A program made the translations under genes and the position numbers. A DNA stretch of 64,000 bases from Rhipicephalus microplus (Eukaryota > Arthropoda > Arachnida > Ixodida > Ixodidae): NCBI RefSeq assembly GCF_043290135.1, contig NW_027464589.1, positions 3,105,001 through 3,169,000 of the forward strand, in the 5' to 3' direction. Of the stretch, positions 1 through 10,146 are shown piece by piece; within the stretch, counting starts at the first letter, position 1; each line of letters opens with the position of its first letter. The notes beneath the pieces are model-generated. The model was not told the DNA's origin and did no database searches. It saw nothing but the letters and a program-made list of their open reading frames with translations.

Positions 1-2509
1 GTTGCAAGTCAGAAACTGCGATAACAAAAGTTGCGAAAGCTCTTGAAAGCGTCGTAAAGTTGCAGAAAGCAATGTAGCGTAGCGAGTAAAACGTTTTCAA
101 CCGCCAGAAGTGCGAAGGTTTAGTTAGTTTGGGTTATGTTATGTTAAGCTGGCTACCGTCGTGAAACAACGCAAAACGACGTCATCTAACGAGATAATGT
201 TGTTTTGTGGTGAGTACGAAACTGCGATACTAGCGATATCTTGTGAAATATTGTGACAGCAAACAAAACGGCGTGAAATAGCCAGATACTTCGTCTTGTA
301 CCGTTACAAGTTCGAAACTGCTACATTATGCAATTCTCGTGAAAGCGCTTGCAAGCATCGTGAAACCTTTAAGAATGATGTCATTTAGCGAGATACAGCA
401 TTCTGTACTCTACTAAGTCGGTGAAGAACTGTGAGGTCATGCAATTATCCGAAATGTGCACGAAACAGTGTGACCTTGCGTTTTGTACACATACAAGTGC
501 AAAGGTTAGGTTAGGTTAGGGTAGGTTAGGTTATGAAGCGTCATAAAACTGCATGAAACAATGTCAGCTACTGAGAAATGGTGTTTTTCACGATTACAAG
601 TCTGAAATAGCGATGTTTGTTGGGTTAATCAGGGAGCATCGTGAAACCGCACGAAACGACGTCAACTAGTGAGATGGTGTTCTGTTTTGTTGCTTGCGCG
701 GAACTGCGATGTCTTGAAAAACTTTGACAGCCCCCAGAAGGCTGTGAACTAGCCAGATACTGCGTCTTGTACCGTTACAAGTGCGAAACTGCTCTAATAT
801 GCATTTCTCGTGAAAGCCTATGCAAGCATCGTGAAACCTGAAAGAACCATGTCGTTTACCGATATACAGCGTTCTGTACTGTACCAAGTTCGTGAAAAAC
901 TATGAAGGCATGCAATTATTTTCAATATGCGCGAAGCAGTGTGCCCTAGAGTTTTGTACAGATACAAGTGCGAAGGTTAGGTTAGGTTAGGTTATGAAGC
1001 GTAATAAAATAGCATAAAACAATGTCAGCTATTCAGAAACGGCGTTTTTCACGATTACTAGTATGAAATTGCGATGCTTGTTGAGCAAAATTAGAAAGCG
1101 TGTTGAAACCACACGAAACGACGTCAACTAGCGAAATGATGTTCTGTTTTGTTGCTTGTACGAAACTGCGATGTCGTGAAAAAAGGTGAAAACACAGAAA
1201 ACGTTGTCAACTAGCCGGATACTGCGTCTTGTACCGTTACAAGTGCGAAACTGCTATAATATGCAATTCTCGTGAAAGCGCATGCAAGCATCGTGAAACC
1301 TCAAAGAATGATGTCATTTAGTGAGATACAGCATTCTGTACAATACTAAGTCGGTGAAGAACTGTGAGGTCATGCAATTATCTTAAATGTGCACGAAACA
1401 GTGTGACCTAGCGTTTTGTAAATATACAAGTGCGAAGGTTAGGTTAGGTTGTGAGGCGTCATAATACTGCATGAAACAATGTCAGCTACTGAGAAACGGT
1501 GTTTTTCACAATTACAAGTCTGAAATTGCGATGTTTGTTAGGTGAAGTTAGGAAGCGTCGTGAAACCATACGAAATGACGGCAACTAGTGAGATGGTGTT
1601 GTTTTGTGGCATGCGCGGAACTGCGATGTTGGGAAAAACTGCGACAGCCCCCAGAACGTTGTGAACTAGCCGGATACTGTGTTTTGTACCGTTACAAGTG
1701 CAAAACTGCTATAATATGCAATTCTAGTGACATCGCATGCAAGCAACGCGAAGCCGCAAAGAACGATGTCATTTAGCAAGATACAGCGTTCTGTACTGTT
1801 CTAAGTTGGCGAAAAACTCTGAAGTCATGCAAGTATCCTGAATGTCCACAAAACAGTGTGACCTAGAGTTTTGTCAAGATTTAAGTGCGAAGGTTAGGTT
1901 AGGTTAGGTTATGTTACGAAGCGTAAAAATTAGCATGAAACAATGTCAGCTATTCAGAAATCGCCTTTTTCACGATTACACGTCTGAAATTGCGATGCTT
2001 GTTGGGTTAAGTTAGGAAGCGTCTTGAAACCGCATGAAACAACGTCAACTAGTGAAATGGTGTTCTGCTTTGTTGCTTGTGCGAAACTGTGATGTCGTGA
2101 AAAATTTTGAAAACACAAAAAACGTTGTGAACTAGCCGGATACTGAGTCTTGTAACGTTACAAGTGCGAAACTGCTATAATATGCAATTCTCGTGAAAGC
2201 GCATGCAAGCATCGTGAAACCTCAAAGAACGATGTCAATTAGCAAGATACAGCGTTTTGTACTGTACTAAGTTGGTGAAAAACTGTGAGGTCATGCAATT
2301 ATCCTGAATGTGCACGAAACAGCGTGACCTAGAGTTTTCTAAATATACAAGTGCGAAGGTTAGGTTAGGTTGTGAAGCGTAATAAAACAGCATGAAACAA
2401 TGTCAGATATTGAGAAACGGCGTTTTTCATGATTACAAATCTGAAATTGCGATGCTTGTTTGGTTAAGTAAGGAAGCATCTTGAAACCACCCGAAACGAC
2501 GTATACTAG
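1..2509. repeat. Telomere-motif satellite array, block 1
   Basis: Tandem array with a period near 455-470 bp, judged from the recurring run 'gcgaaggttaggttaggtt' near 505, 975, 1435, 1890 and 2355. Each unit holds five diverged subunits, clearest at 1238, 1344, 1425, 1513 and about 1608, with the next unit at 1693. Subunits begin like TACAAGTGCGAAACTGCG and end like TAGCGAGATACAGCGTTTTGTA. The third subunit carries two to four GGTTA units, the arthropod telomere motif. No ORF in it has protein-like composition. The last five bases (ACTAG, 2505-2509) are the left target duplication of LINE A. Confidence 0.93.
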
Positions 2510-2510
2510 G

Positions 2511-2867
2511 GCACGGCAGCATCACTGGCATGATGTCTAATCCGTTTGTTTTCATCGTCCAGCTCGTCGCTACCCTTCTGCTAATACCGGCGAGTGCGAT
2601 GTACTGGGCTGGCAAGCTGCGATCAACGCCTTGCAACCGGCTATCCTCCTGCCTGTCAACGTGTCAACCGCACATGCGCACCTGAGCGATATCTGGACTA
2701 CGCCCCCTTCATCGACAGCAGTTGGTGCTCTGGCGGGCCTCGACGGAGGAGCGACGGCGCTAAAAGCAATTCACTGGAGTATAAAGCCGGATCGCAACCA
2801 TCCAGACGCCATAGGACGCGGCAGCATCGCTGGTAAGACGTCTAATCCGTTTGTTTTCATCGTCCAG
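2511..2867 (+). repeat. Duplicated 5' leader of LINE A
   Basis: Two ~52-bp copies, 2511-2562 and 2816-2867, about 305 bp apart. They share GGCAGCATC, then TCTAATCCGTTTGTTTTC, and end at CGTCCAG. The outer copy continues into a ~250-bp spacer containing a TATA-like 'gtataaag' near 2779. The inner copy continues GTGAGAAAA, a good splice-donor consensus. This may be a promoter monomer dimer like those of some L1 elements, or a trace of splicing or template switching. The duplication is seen directly; its function is inferred. Confidence 0.75.
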
Positions 2868-2960
2868 GTGAGAAAACATTACGGCAAATGCTTTCGCTAA
2901 AATAACCTTTGTCTAGTTGTGCTGCCGTGCCCAGGGCTGCTCGGCTTAATATTGACTGAA

Positions 2961-3737
2961 ATGCTGTCTCATAATAAGAAATTACTGTTACTTTGTGGAG
3001 ACGTTGAAACTAACCCTGGACCTGGACCTGACCTAACCCTCCTCCTTAAACAGATTCAACAAATTGCTGATGATGTCAAGGAAATTAAGAATGACCGGCT
3101 CACTGCCATAGAATCCAAACTGGAAAAAGTAGCAGCTCTTGATGAGAAGGTATCCTTATGTGTCACCGCGGTAAACAAATTACAGCAATCACTTTCTGCT
3201 ATGGAAAACAGGCTAGATGACCTTGAAAACCGCTCGCGACGGTCTAATCTAATACTGTATGGAATTCCAGAGAACGGCAAAGAAAATGACCGGGACCTTG
3301 CTGAAATGGTTAATGAAGATGTAATAAAGAAGGTACTCGAATTAGATCCCGTGGCTATCGAACAGATACATAGACTAGGAAGACCTTCTGCCAACAAAGC
3401 ACGGCCGATAATACTAAAGTTTTTAGATTTCCGGGAAAAGACTACCATACTGAAGAATTGCTATAAATTAAAGGGATTAAAGATCGCGGTGGGGGAAGAT
3501 TTCACTCCCCGTGTACGCGACATCAGAAAGAAACTGTGGCAAGCAGCTAAGGCAAGGAAACTAGAAGGTGACAAGATAAATCTTGTGTTTGACAAATTAA
3601 AAATCAACAACGAAGTGTTTGAATGGGACGATGATGTAAGCTGCATGCGGCCTGTTAAGCGCAACCCTCAGCAAAAAAACGAAGAATCCCATGTGCGCGC
3701 GTTGCGACCAAGCAACACTCAGTCACGCACCAAGTAA
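2961..3737 (+). CDS. LINE A ORF1 protein (2A-like start, coiled coil, RRM-like domain)
   Basis: I take the ATG at 2961 because it gives a 258-residue protein starting just before the 2A-like motif; the frame is open back to about 2919 but without an earlier ATG. Residues 1-12 are a short leucine-rich lead and residues 13-21 form the GDVETNPGP motif. Residues ~25-105 have heptad spacing and high charge, as expected for a trimerising coiled coil. The run LENRSRRSNLILYGIPE (~90-106) begins an RRM-like RNA-binding domain typical of LINE ORF1 proteins, followed by a basic C-terminal part. The likely role is binding LINE RNA to form the retrotransposition particle. No stop or frameshift is visible. 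It overlaps the ORF2 reading frame, which opens at 3659. Confidence 0.85.
   Translation: MLSHNKKLLLLCGDVETNPGPGPDLTLLLKQIQQIADDVKEIKNDRLTAIESKLEKVAALDEKVSLCVTAVNKLQQSLSAMENRLDDLENRSRRSNLILYGIPENGKENDRDLAEMVNEDVIKKVLELDPVAIEQIHRLGRPSANKARPIILKFLDFREKTTILKNCYKLKGLKIAVGEDFTPRVRDIRKKLWQAAKARKLEGDKINLVFDKLKINNEVFEWDDDVSCMRPVKRNPQQKNEESHVRALRPSNTQSRTK
3000..3023 (+). promoter_or_regulatory. 2A-like ribosome-skipping motif in LINE A ORF1
   Basis: Codons 14-21 read DVETNPGP, an exact match to the 2A consensus D-[VI]-E-x-N-P-G-P, preceded by leucines and CG. In known 2A peptides the ribosome fails to form the last Gly-Pro bond, releasing the upstream peptide. N-terminal 2A-like motifs are known in some non-LTR retrotransposons of marine invertebrates. 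Only ~20 residues precede the break here, so skipping would release a short leader and start the main protein at proline. Activity is inferred from the motif. Confidence 0.75.
3674..3680 (+). promoter_or_regulatory. Candidate -1 frameshift site between LINE A ORF1 and ORF2
   Basis: The heptamer A AAA AAC sits in the ORF1 frame with AAA at 3675-3677 and AAC at 3678-3680, the exact X XXY YYZ phasing of a -1 slippery site. Slippage would enter the ORF2 frame, which is open from 3659 (after a TAA at 3656-3658) through the overlap and on into the endonuclease. Downstream, GTGCG (3693-3697) can pair with CGCAC (3726-3730), enclosing GTTGC (3701-3705) with GCAAC (3712-3716). The structure is modest and starts 12 nt from the heptamer. 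Confidence 0.6.
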
Positions 3738-6495
3738 AGTTCGCAAACATAAACGTTCGCAGCATTCTTCTAAAGACAACCTGCCTAGAATCATTTTTAC
3801 TCGGCACAGATCCCGACTTTGTCGCACTCACCGAAACGTGGCTGCCAAGTGACGTCAGGGACTTCGAAATAACGCCACCCAACTATGTAATCTTACGTAA
3901 AGACAGAGCTACACGGGGGGGAGGTGTGGCCATCCTAATAAGAAAAGATATCGCCTTCACGGCCCTCCCCGATGTCGATGGGGTGGAAGCAGTTTTTTGT
4001 AAAATGCACTTGACTGCCTGTCCAATGGTGATTGGTTGCGTTTATCGGAGCCCCTCGTCACACTCAGAAGCAATGCATTCCCTTTATAAATACCTGCACA
4101 TTCACGCTCTTGCATGTAGACTTGTTGGCGATTTTAACCTCCCTGATATCGACTGGCTCACCATAAACCATCAATCATCTTCGTCTGACATTATTATTGA
4201 TACAATTCTGACATTCAACCTCTCCCAAATGGTTAAAGAGCCCACTCGTGTACAAGGATGTTCCTCAAATATTCTTGACCCAGTTTTTATTAGTGACCAC
4301 TTTCCTGCAGATGAGGCCATCATTGAGCTAACTGATGGTATATCAGATCACAAGATGGTATTGTGTTCGATTCCCTTGCATGAACGTATCAAGAATTCAA
4401 ATTCAGTTTTGTCATTTCTTGATTTCAGCAACGCTGATGACACTAGTGTACTGGACCACTTATCATACGAATTTAGCTCATTCGAGCAGCCTGCTGATAA
4501 TCCGGATGTTGATATCGAAACGTTGTGGCAGAAATATAAAGAAATTGTTTCGTATTGCGTCTCTCACTATATACCTTCTAAATCTAAGAAAGAAAGACAA
4601 TTCAATCCATGGATAAACCGCGACATTATTCATGCTAAACGTAAAGTAAAGCACCTAAGAAAGTCTTTCAAACAAACATCGAATCCCATAACTGGTAAAA
4701 AGCTTGCGGAAGCCATCAGTTCATTGAAGTCTCAAATTAAAGCAGCTAAGAATCACTACTTTTCTTATACTCTACCTAATTTTCTTAATGATGCACCTCA
4801 AAAATTCTGGAACTACCTAAATCCAAAAAATAAAAAATATAGTACAATGTCTCCAGAAGAAAGTAGAGACCGAGCTAATCTGTTTAATAACTACTTCCAC
4901 TCAGTTTTCACTACAGATAACGATATCCCCCCGCCTCTCGAAATTCATGGAGTAGACTCCATTGAACCTCTCCGTATAAACGAAGCAGGTATATTTGACT
5001 TTTTGCTAAAAACGAAGATGAAGAAACAACCAGGGCCTGATAATATACCTAATGAGTTTCTCACACGTTACGCCAAATGGGTAACTAAATATCTGTTTAT
5101 TATATTTAACATGTCCCTAACAAAATCTTCACTGCCCAATGACTGGAAAATAGCACAGGTCATACCAATTCACAAATCGGGTAGTGAAGCTGACGTCGCT
5201 AATTATCGCCCGATATCCTTAACAAGCACAATCTGTAAAATATTTGAGCATATTATTCTTAAACATATAACTACTTACCTTGAAAACGAGAACATTTTGA
5301 CACCATCTCAGCACGGGTTTCGTAAAGGTCTTTCCACCATTACGCAGCTTACCGAATTAATACATGAATTGTCATCGGCCATTGACCATCAAAAGCAGAT
5401 CGACCTCATCTCACTCGACTTTTCTAAAGCATTTGACCGGGTTTCGCATCAAAAGCTCATGGAAAAATTGCAGGTGACAATAGGTAAAGGACCAATCACA
5501 AACTGGATTAGAGCATATCTAACCAAGCGGACGCAGTTTGTGAAAATAGACCAGCAAACATCGGAACTAACGGAAGTTACCTCAGGTGTACCACAGGGCG
5601 GCGTCCTAGCTCCTATTCTATTTCTGATTTTTATCAACGATTTGCCTCAATCCATCGGGACGAACATAAAGCTTTTCGCAGACGATTGTATTATTTACAA
5701 AGAAATTAACTCACCTTCAGATCATATGGTCCTCAGCAATGCTCTATTATCAGTGTCAGATTGGTGCACGAAATGGCAGATGACATTAAACGTAAAAATT
5801 CAGCCTTGTTAAGAATAACCCGTAGACAAAACATTTCAAATTTTGCCTACACTATTGGCGGCACGCAACTAACTTCCCTGAAACAGCATAAGTATCTTGG
5901 ACTAGTCATTTTTAGTGACCTTAGATGGGAGGCACATGTTAATTACGTTACATCCTCAGCCTTAAAAAGATTATTTTTTCTTAAAAGACGACTACAATCC
6001 GCACCAACTCAAACAAAACTCTTAGCCTATAAAACCTTCATTCGACCTACAATAGAATACGCTAACTTAGTCTGGTTCCCGGCCACAAATAACTTAATTA
6101 AAAAGCTAGAAAGTGTACAAAGAAAGGCGGTTAGATTTATTTACAACAAATACAGTCTGCTCGATTCACCTACTGAATTAATCGCAAATACTGGGTTACT
6201 AACATTGCGAAATCGCGCTCAACTCTCACGTTTAAAAATGCTCTTCCAACTCATTCATAAACAGCTAAACATCGAGAGCTCTAGGTTCATATCAATTTTG
6301 GAAACTAGACAGTCACGCCATAAACATCCATTAACTTTACAGGAATACCGTTTCAACAGCAACTGCTTCAGGTGTTCTTTCTTCCCACAGTCAATTAGAG
6401 AATGGAATAGATTACCCGGCTGTATAATTAATAGTAAATATTTGAATACTTTTTTGATGTTGCTTAATAATCATATTCGCGCCACCCATAGTTAA
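3681..6495 (+). pseudogene. LINE A ORF2: endonuclease-reverse transcriptase, one frameshift
   Basis: The frame is open from 3659, but the first ATG comes only after the endonuclease has begun, so an ordinary start is unlikely. Endonuclease: ANINVRS and LTETW (catalytic Glu) near 3750-3845, GDFNLPDIDW near 4128, SDHKM near 4346. Reverse transcriptase: PGPDNIPNEFL at ~5030, NYRPISLTS at ~5200, DFSKAFD at ~5418, SGVPQGGVLAP at ~5583 and the FADD active site at ~5678. Near 5797-5802 an A-run has lost one base; the frame ends at 5812 and the rest (KYLGLVI, the thumb region and the C-terminus) continues in the next frame to 6495. It nicks the target and copies LINE RNA by target-primed reverse transcription. 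Everything but the one-base lesion looks intact. Confidence 0.88.
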
Positions 6496-6825
6496 ATTGA
6501 TGTTTTTTTTCTCAATTCTTGAGTGCCTTTTGATCATGATAAGTATATCAGTGTCGTACGCATGGAAAAGTCTTTCATGTTTATTAGTGATATTTTTTGC
6601 ATGTTATTATTAACCGTCTAATATGTACCAAATCTGTGTTCTAAATGTTTTTCACCACGTTGTTTATGCTCCCATATAATCCATGTAATATCGTATAAGA
6701 TCTATAGTCATACATTTTCACTTTTTCAATGTAAGTGTATCTATAGTATCTTTTGGTTGCCCTCCTGCAATAGTCCCCATTGGGACTGGCAGTATGTATA
6801 AATGAATAAGTAAATAAATAAATAA
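6496..6825 (+). other. LINE A 3' UTR with terminal hairpin
   Basis: An AT-rich 330-bp untranslated end. At 6772-6787 a perfect hairpin AGTCCC-CATT-GGGACT lies about 15 nt before the tail (ATAAATGAATAAGTAAATAA and on). In LINEs that recognise their own 3' end, such a stem-loop is the usual RT docking site. LINEs B and F have similar terminal hairpins. Confidence 0.7.
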
Positions 6826-9800
6826 ACTAGTGAGATGGTGTTCTGTTTTGTTGGTTGTGCGAAACTGCGACGTCGTGAAAAACTGTGAAAGCCCACAAAA
6901 TATTGTGAACTAACAAGATACTGCGTTTTGTAACGTTACAAGTGCGAAGCTGCTATATTTTGCAATTGTCGTGAAAGCGCATACAAACATCGTGAAACCT
7001 CAAAACACGATGTCAACAAGTGCGATACGGCGTTCTGTACTGTTTCAAGTGTGTGGAAAGTTGTGATGTCTTGCAAATATTGTAAATGTGCATGAAACAG
7101 TGTTACCTAGCGTTTCGCATAAACAAGTGCAAAGATTAGGTTAGATTAGGTTATGAAGCGTCATAAAACCGCATAAATAAACGTCAGCCATTAAGATGCA
7201 GTGTTTTTCACCGTTGCAATTCAGAAAATGCGATAACAAATGTTGCGAAAGCACATGAAAGCGTCGTAAAGTGGCAGAAAGCAATGTAACGTAGCGAGTA
7301 AAATGTTTTCTACCGCCAGAAGTGCGAAGGTTTAGTTATTTTAAGTTATGTTAGGTTAAACTAGGTACCGTCGTGAAACCACCTAAAACGACGCCATCTA
7401 ACGAGATAATGTTCTTTTGTGGCGAGCACGAAACTGCGATATCATGTGAAATATCGTTAAAGCAAACAACACGGCGTGTAACTAGCCAGATACTGCGTCT
7501 TGAACCGTTACAAGTGCGAAACTGCTATTTTATGCAATTCTCGTGAAAGAGCATGCAAGCATCGTGAAACCTCAAATAATGATGTCATTTAGCGAGATAC
7601 AGCATTCTGTACTCTACTATGTCGGTGAAGAACTGTGAGGTCAAGCAAATATCCTAAATGTGCACGAAACACTGTGACCTTGCTTTTTGTAAAGATACAA
7701 GTCCTAAGATTAGGTTAGGTTAGGTTAGGTTATGAAGCATCATAAACTGCATGAAACAATGTCAGCTACTGAGAAATGGTGTTTTTCACGATTACAAGTC
7801 TGAAAATGCCATGTCTGTTGGGTTAAGTTAGAAAGCGTCGTGAAATCGTACGAAACGACGGCCACTAGTGAGTTGGTGTTGTTTTTGTTGCATGCGTGGA
7901 ACTGCGACGTCAGGAAAAACTGTGACAGCCCACAGAACGTTGTAAACTAGCCGGATACTGCGTCGTGTACCGTTACAAGTGCGAAACTGCTATATTACGC
8001 AACTCTCGTGAAAGCGTATTCAAGCGTCGTGAAACCTCAAACAACGATGTCATTTAGCGAGTTACAGCGTTCTGTACTGTACTAAGTTGTCGAAAAACTG
8101 TGAAGTTATACGATTATCCTGTATGTGCACGAAACAGTGTGACCTAGAGTTTTATAAAGATACAAGTCCAAAGGTTAGGTTAGGTTAGGATATGAAGCGT
8201 TATAAAACAGGTTAAAACAATGTCAGCCATTGAGAAACGGCGTTTTTCACGATTACAAATCTGAAATTGCGATGCTTGTTGGGTTAAGTTGGGAAGCGTC
8301 ATGAAACCATACGAAACGACGTCATTTAGTCAGATGATGTTCTGCTTTGTTGCTTGCGCGAAACTGCGATGTCGGGAAAAACTGTGACAGCCCACAGAAC
8401 ATTGTAAACTAGCCGGATCCTGCGTCTTGTACCGTTACAAGTGCGAAACTGCTATATTACGCAATTCTCGTGATAGCGCATTCAAGCATCGTGAAACCTC
8501 AAACAGCGATGTCGTTTAGCGAGTTACAGTGTTCTGTACTGTACTAAGTTGGTGAGAAACTGTGAAGTCATGTGAGTATCCTGTATGTGCACGAAACAGT
8601 GTGACCTAGAGTTTTGTAAAGATACAAGTGCAAAGGTTAGGTTAGGTTAGGTTATGAAGCGTAATAAAACAGCATGAAACAATGTCAGCTATTCAGAAAC
8701 GGCCTCTTTCACGATTACAAGTCTGAAATTGCGATGCCTGTTGGGTTAAGTTAGGAAGCGTCTTGAAACCACACGAAAGACGTCAACTAGTGAAGTGGTG
8801 TTCTGTTTAGTTGCTTGTGCGAAACTGCAATGTCGTGAAAAACTCTGAAAACACACAAAACGTTGTGAACTATCCAGATGCTGCGTCTTGTACCGTTTCA
8901 AGTGCGAAACTGCTATAATATGCAATCCTCGTGAAAGCACATGCAAGCATCGTGAAACCTCAAAGAACGATGTCATTTAGCAAGATACAGCGTTCTGTGC
9001 TATACTAAGTTGGTGAAAAACTGAGAGGTCATGCAATTATCATGAGTGTGCGCGAAACAGTGTGACCTAGAGTTTTGTAAATATACAAGTGCGAAAGTTA
9101 GGTTAGGTTAGATTATGAAGCGTAATAAAACAGCATGAAACAATGTCAGCTATTGAGAAACGGCGTTTTTCACGAATTCAAGTCTGAAATTGAGATGCTT
9201 GTTGGGTTAAGTTAGGAAGCGTCTTGAAACCACCCGCAACGACGTCAACTAGTGAGATGGTGTTCTGTTTTATTGGTTGCGCGAAACTGCGATGTCGTGA
9301 AAAACTGTGAAAGCGCATTATACGTTGTGAACTAACGAGATGCTGCGTTTTGTAACGTTACAAGTGCGAAACTGCTATATTTTGCAATTATCCTGAAAGC
9401 GCATACAAGCATCCTGCAATCTCTCAGCACAATGTCAAGTAGTGCGATACGGCGTTCTGTACTAATGCAAGTGGGTGGAAAGTTGTGATGTCATGCAAAT
9501 ATTGTAAATTTGCACGAAACAGTGTGACCTAGCGTTTCGTAGATACAAGTGCGAAGGTTATGTTAGATTAGGTTATGAAGCGTCATAAAACCGCATGAAA
9601 CCATGTCAGCCATTAAGATGCAGCTTTTTCACCTTTGCAAGTCGGAAACTGCGATAACAAATGTTGCGGAAGCGCATGAAAGCGTCGTAAAGTTGCAGAA
9701 AGCAATGTAACGTAGCGAGTAAAACGTTTTCTACCGCCAGAAGTGCGAAGGTTTAGTTAGGTTGGGTTATGTTAGGTTAAGCTAGGTACCGTCATGAAAC

Positions 9801-10146
9801 CACCCAAAACGGCGTCATCTAACGAGATAATGTTGTTATGTGGGGAGTACGAAACTGCGATATCATGTGAAATATTGTGAAAGCAAAAAAAAAACGGCGT
9901 GAACTAGCTAGATACTGCGTCTTGTACCGTTACAAGTGCGAAACTGCTATATTATGCAATTCTCGTGAAAGAGCATGCAATCACCGTGAAACCTCAAAAA
10001 ATAATGTCATAAAGCGGGATACAGCATTCTGTACTCTACTAAGTCGGTGAAGAACTGTGAGGTCATGCAATTATCCTAAATGTGCACGAAACACTGTGAC
10101 CTAGCATTTTGTAAAAATTCAAGTGCGAAGGTTAGGTTAGGCTATG
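6826..10146. repeat. Telomere-motif satellite array, block 2
   Basis: Same satellite as block 1, resuming at ACTAGTGAGATGG exactly where LINE A interrupted it. It holds about seven units plus longer variant subunits, such as the 'gcagaaagcaatgtaacgtagcgag' type near 7270 and 9700 that leads into TTTAGTTAGGTTGGGTTATG. GGTTA runs occur near 7710, 8180, 8640, 9100 and 10133. The block ends at CTATG (10142-10146), the left target duplication of LINE B. No genes. Confidence 0.92.

Larger units (their letters stand above)
2510..6825 (+). mobile_element. LINE A, near-complete CR1/L2-type non-LTR retrotransposon
   Basis: A 4.3-kb element inserted in the satellite. It is flanked by ACTAG at 2505-2509 and 6826-6830, and satellite sequence resumes in phase on both sides. 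Order: duplicated 5' leader, ORF1 with a 2A-like start, ORF2 with endonuclease and reverse transcriptase, a short 3' UTR with a hairpin, and an (AAAT)n-like tail at about 6800-6825. Placement in the CR1/L2/Jockey group rests on the ORF1 RNA-binding domain, the RT motifs and the simple-repeat tail; the exact clade is not settled. The only obvious coding lesion is one frameshift late in ORF2, so it is much younger than the other LINEs here. Confidence 0.9.

Noticed and set aside
1..2500. CRISPR-like regular repeats
   Set aside because: Repeats are ~455-bp satellite units with diverged ~90-bp subunits, not short identical repeats with unique spacers, and no cas genes are present.
3056..3448. 130-codon minus-strand ORF
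   Set aside because: Antisense shadow of LINE A ORF1, Ser-rich as expected from reverse reading.
8746..8976. ORFs of 60-130 codons inside the satellite (also 35597-35959, 36849-37085, 39426-39638, 41031-41231 and others)
   Set aside because: They recur as versions of the same satellite translation (for example '...SRCLHALSR...'), with no protein-like conservation beyond the repeat itself.
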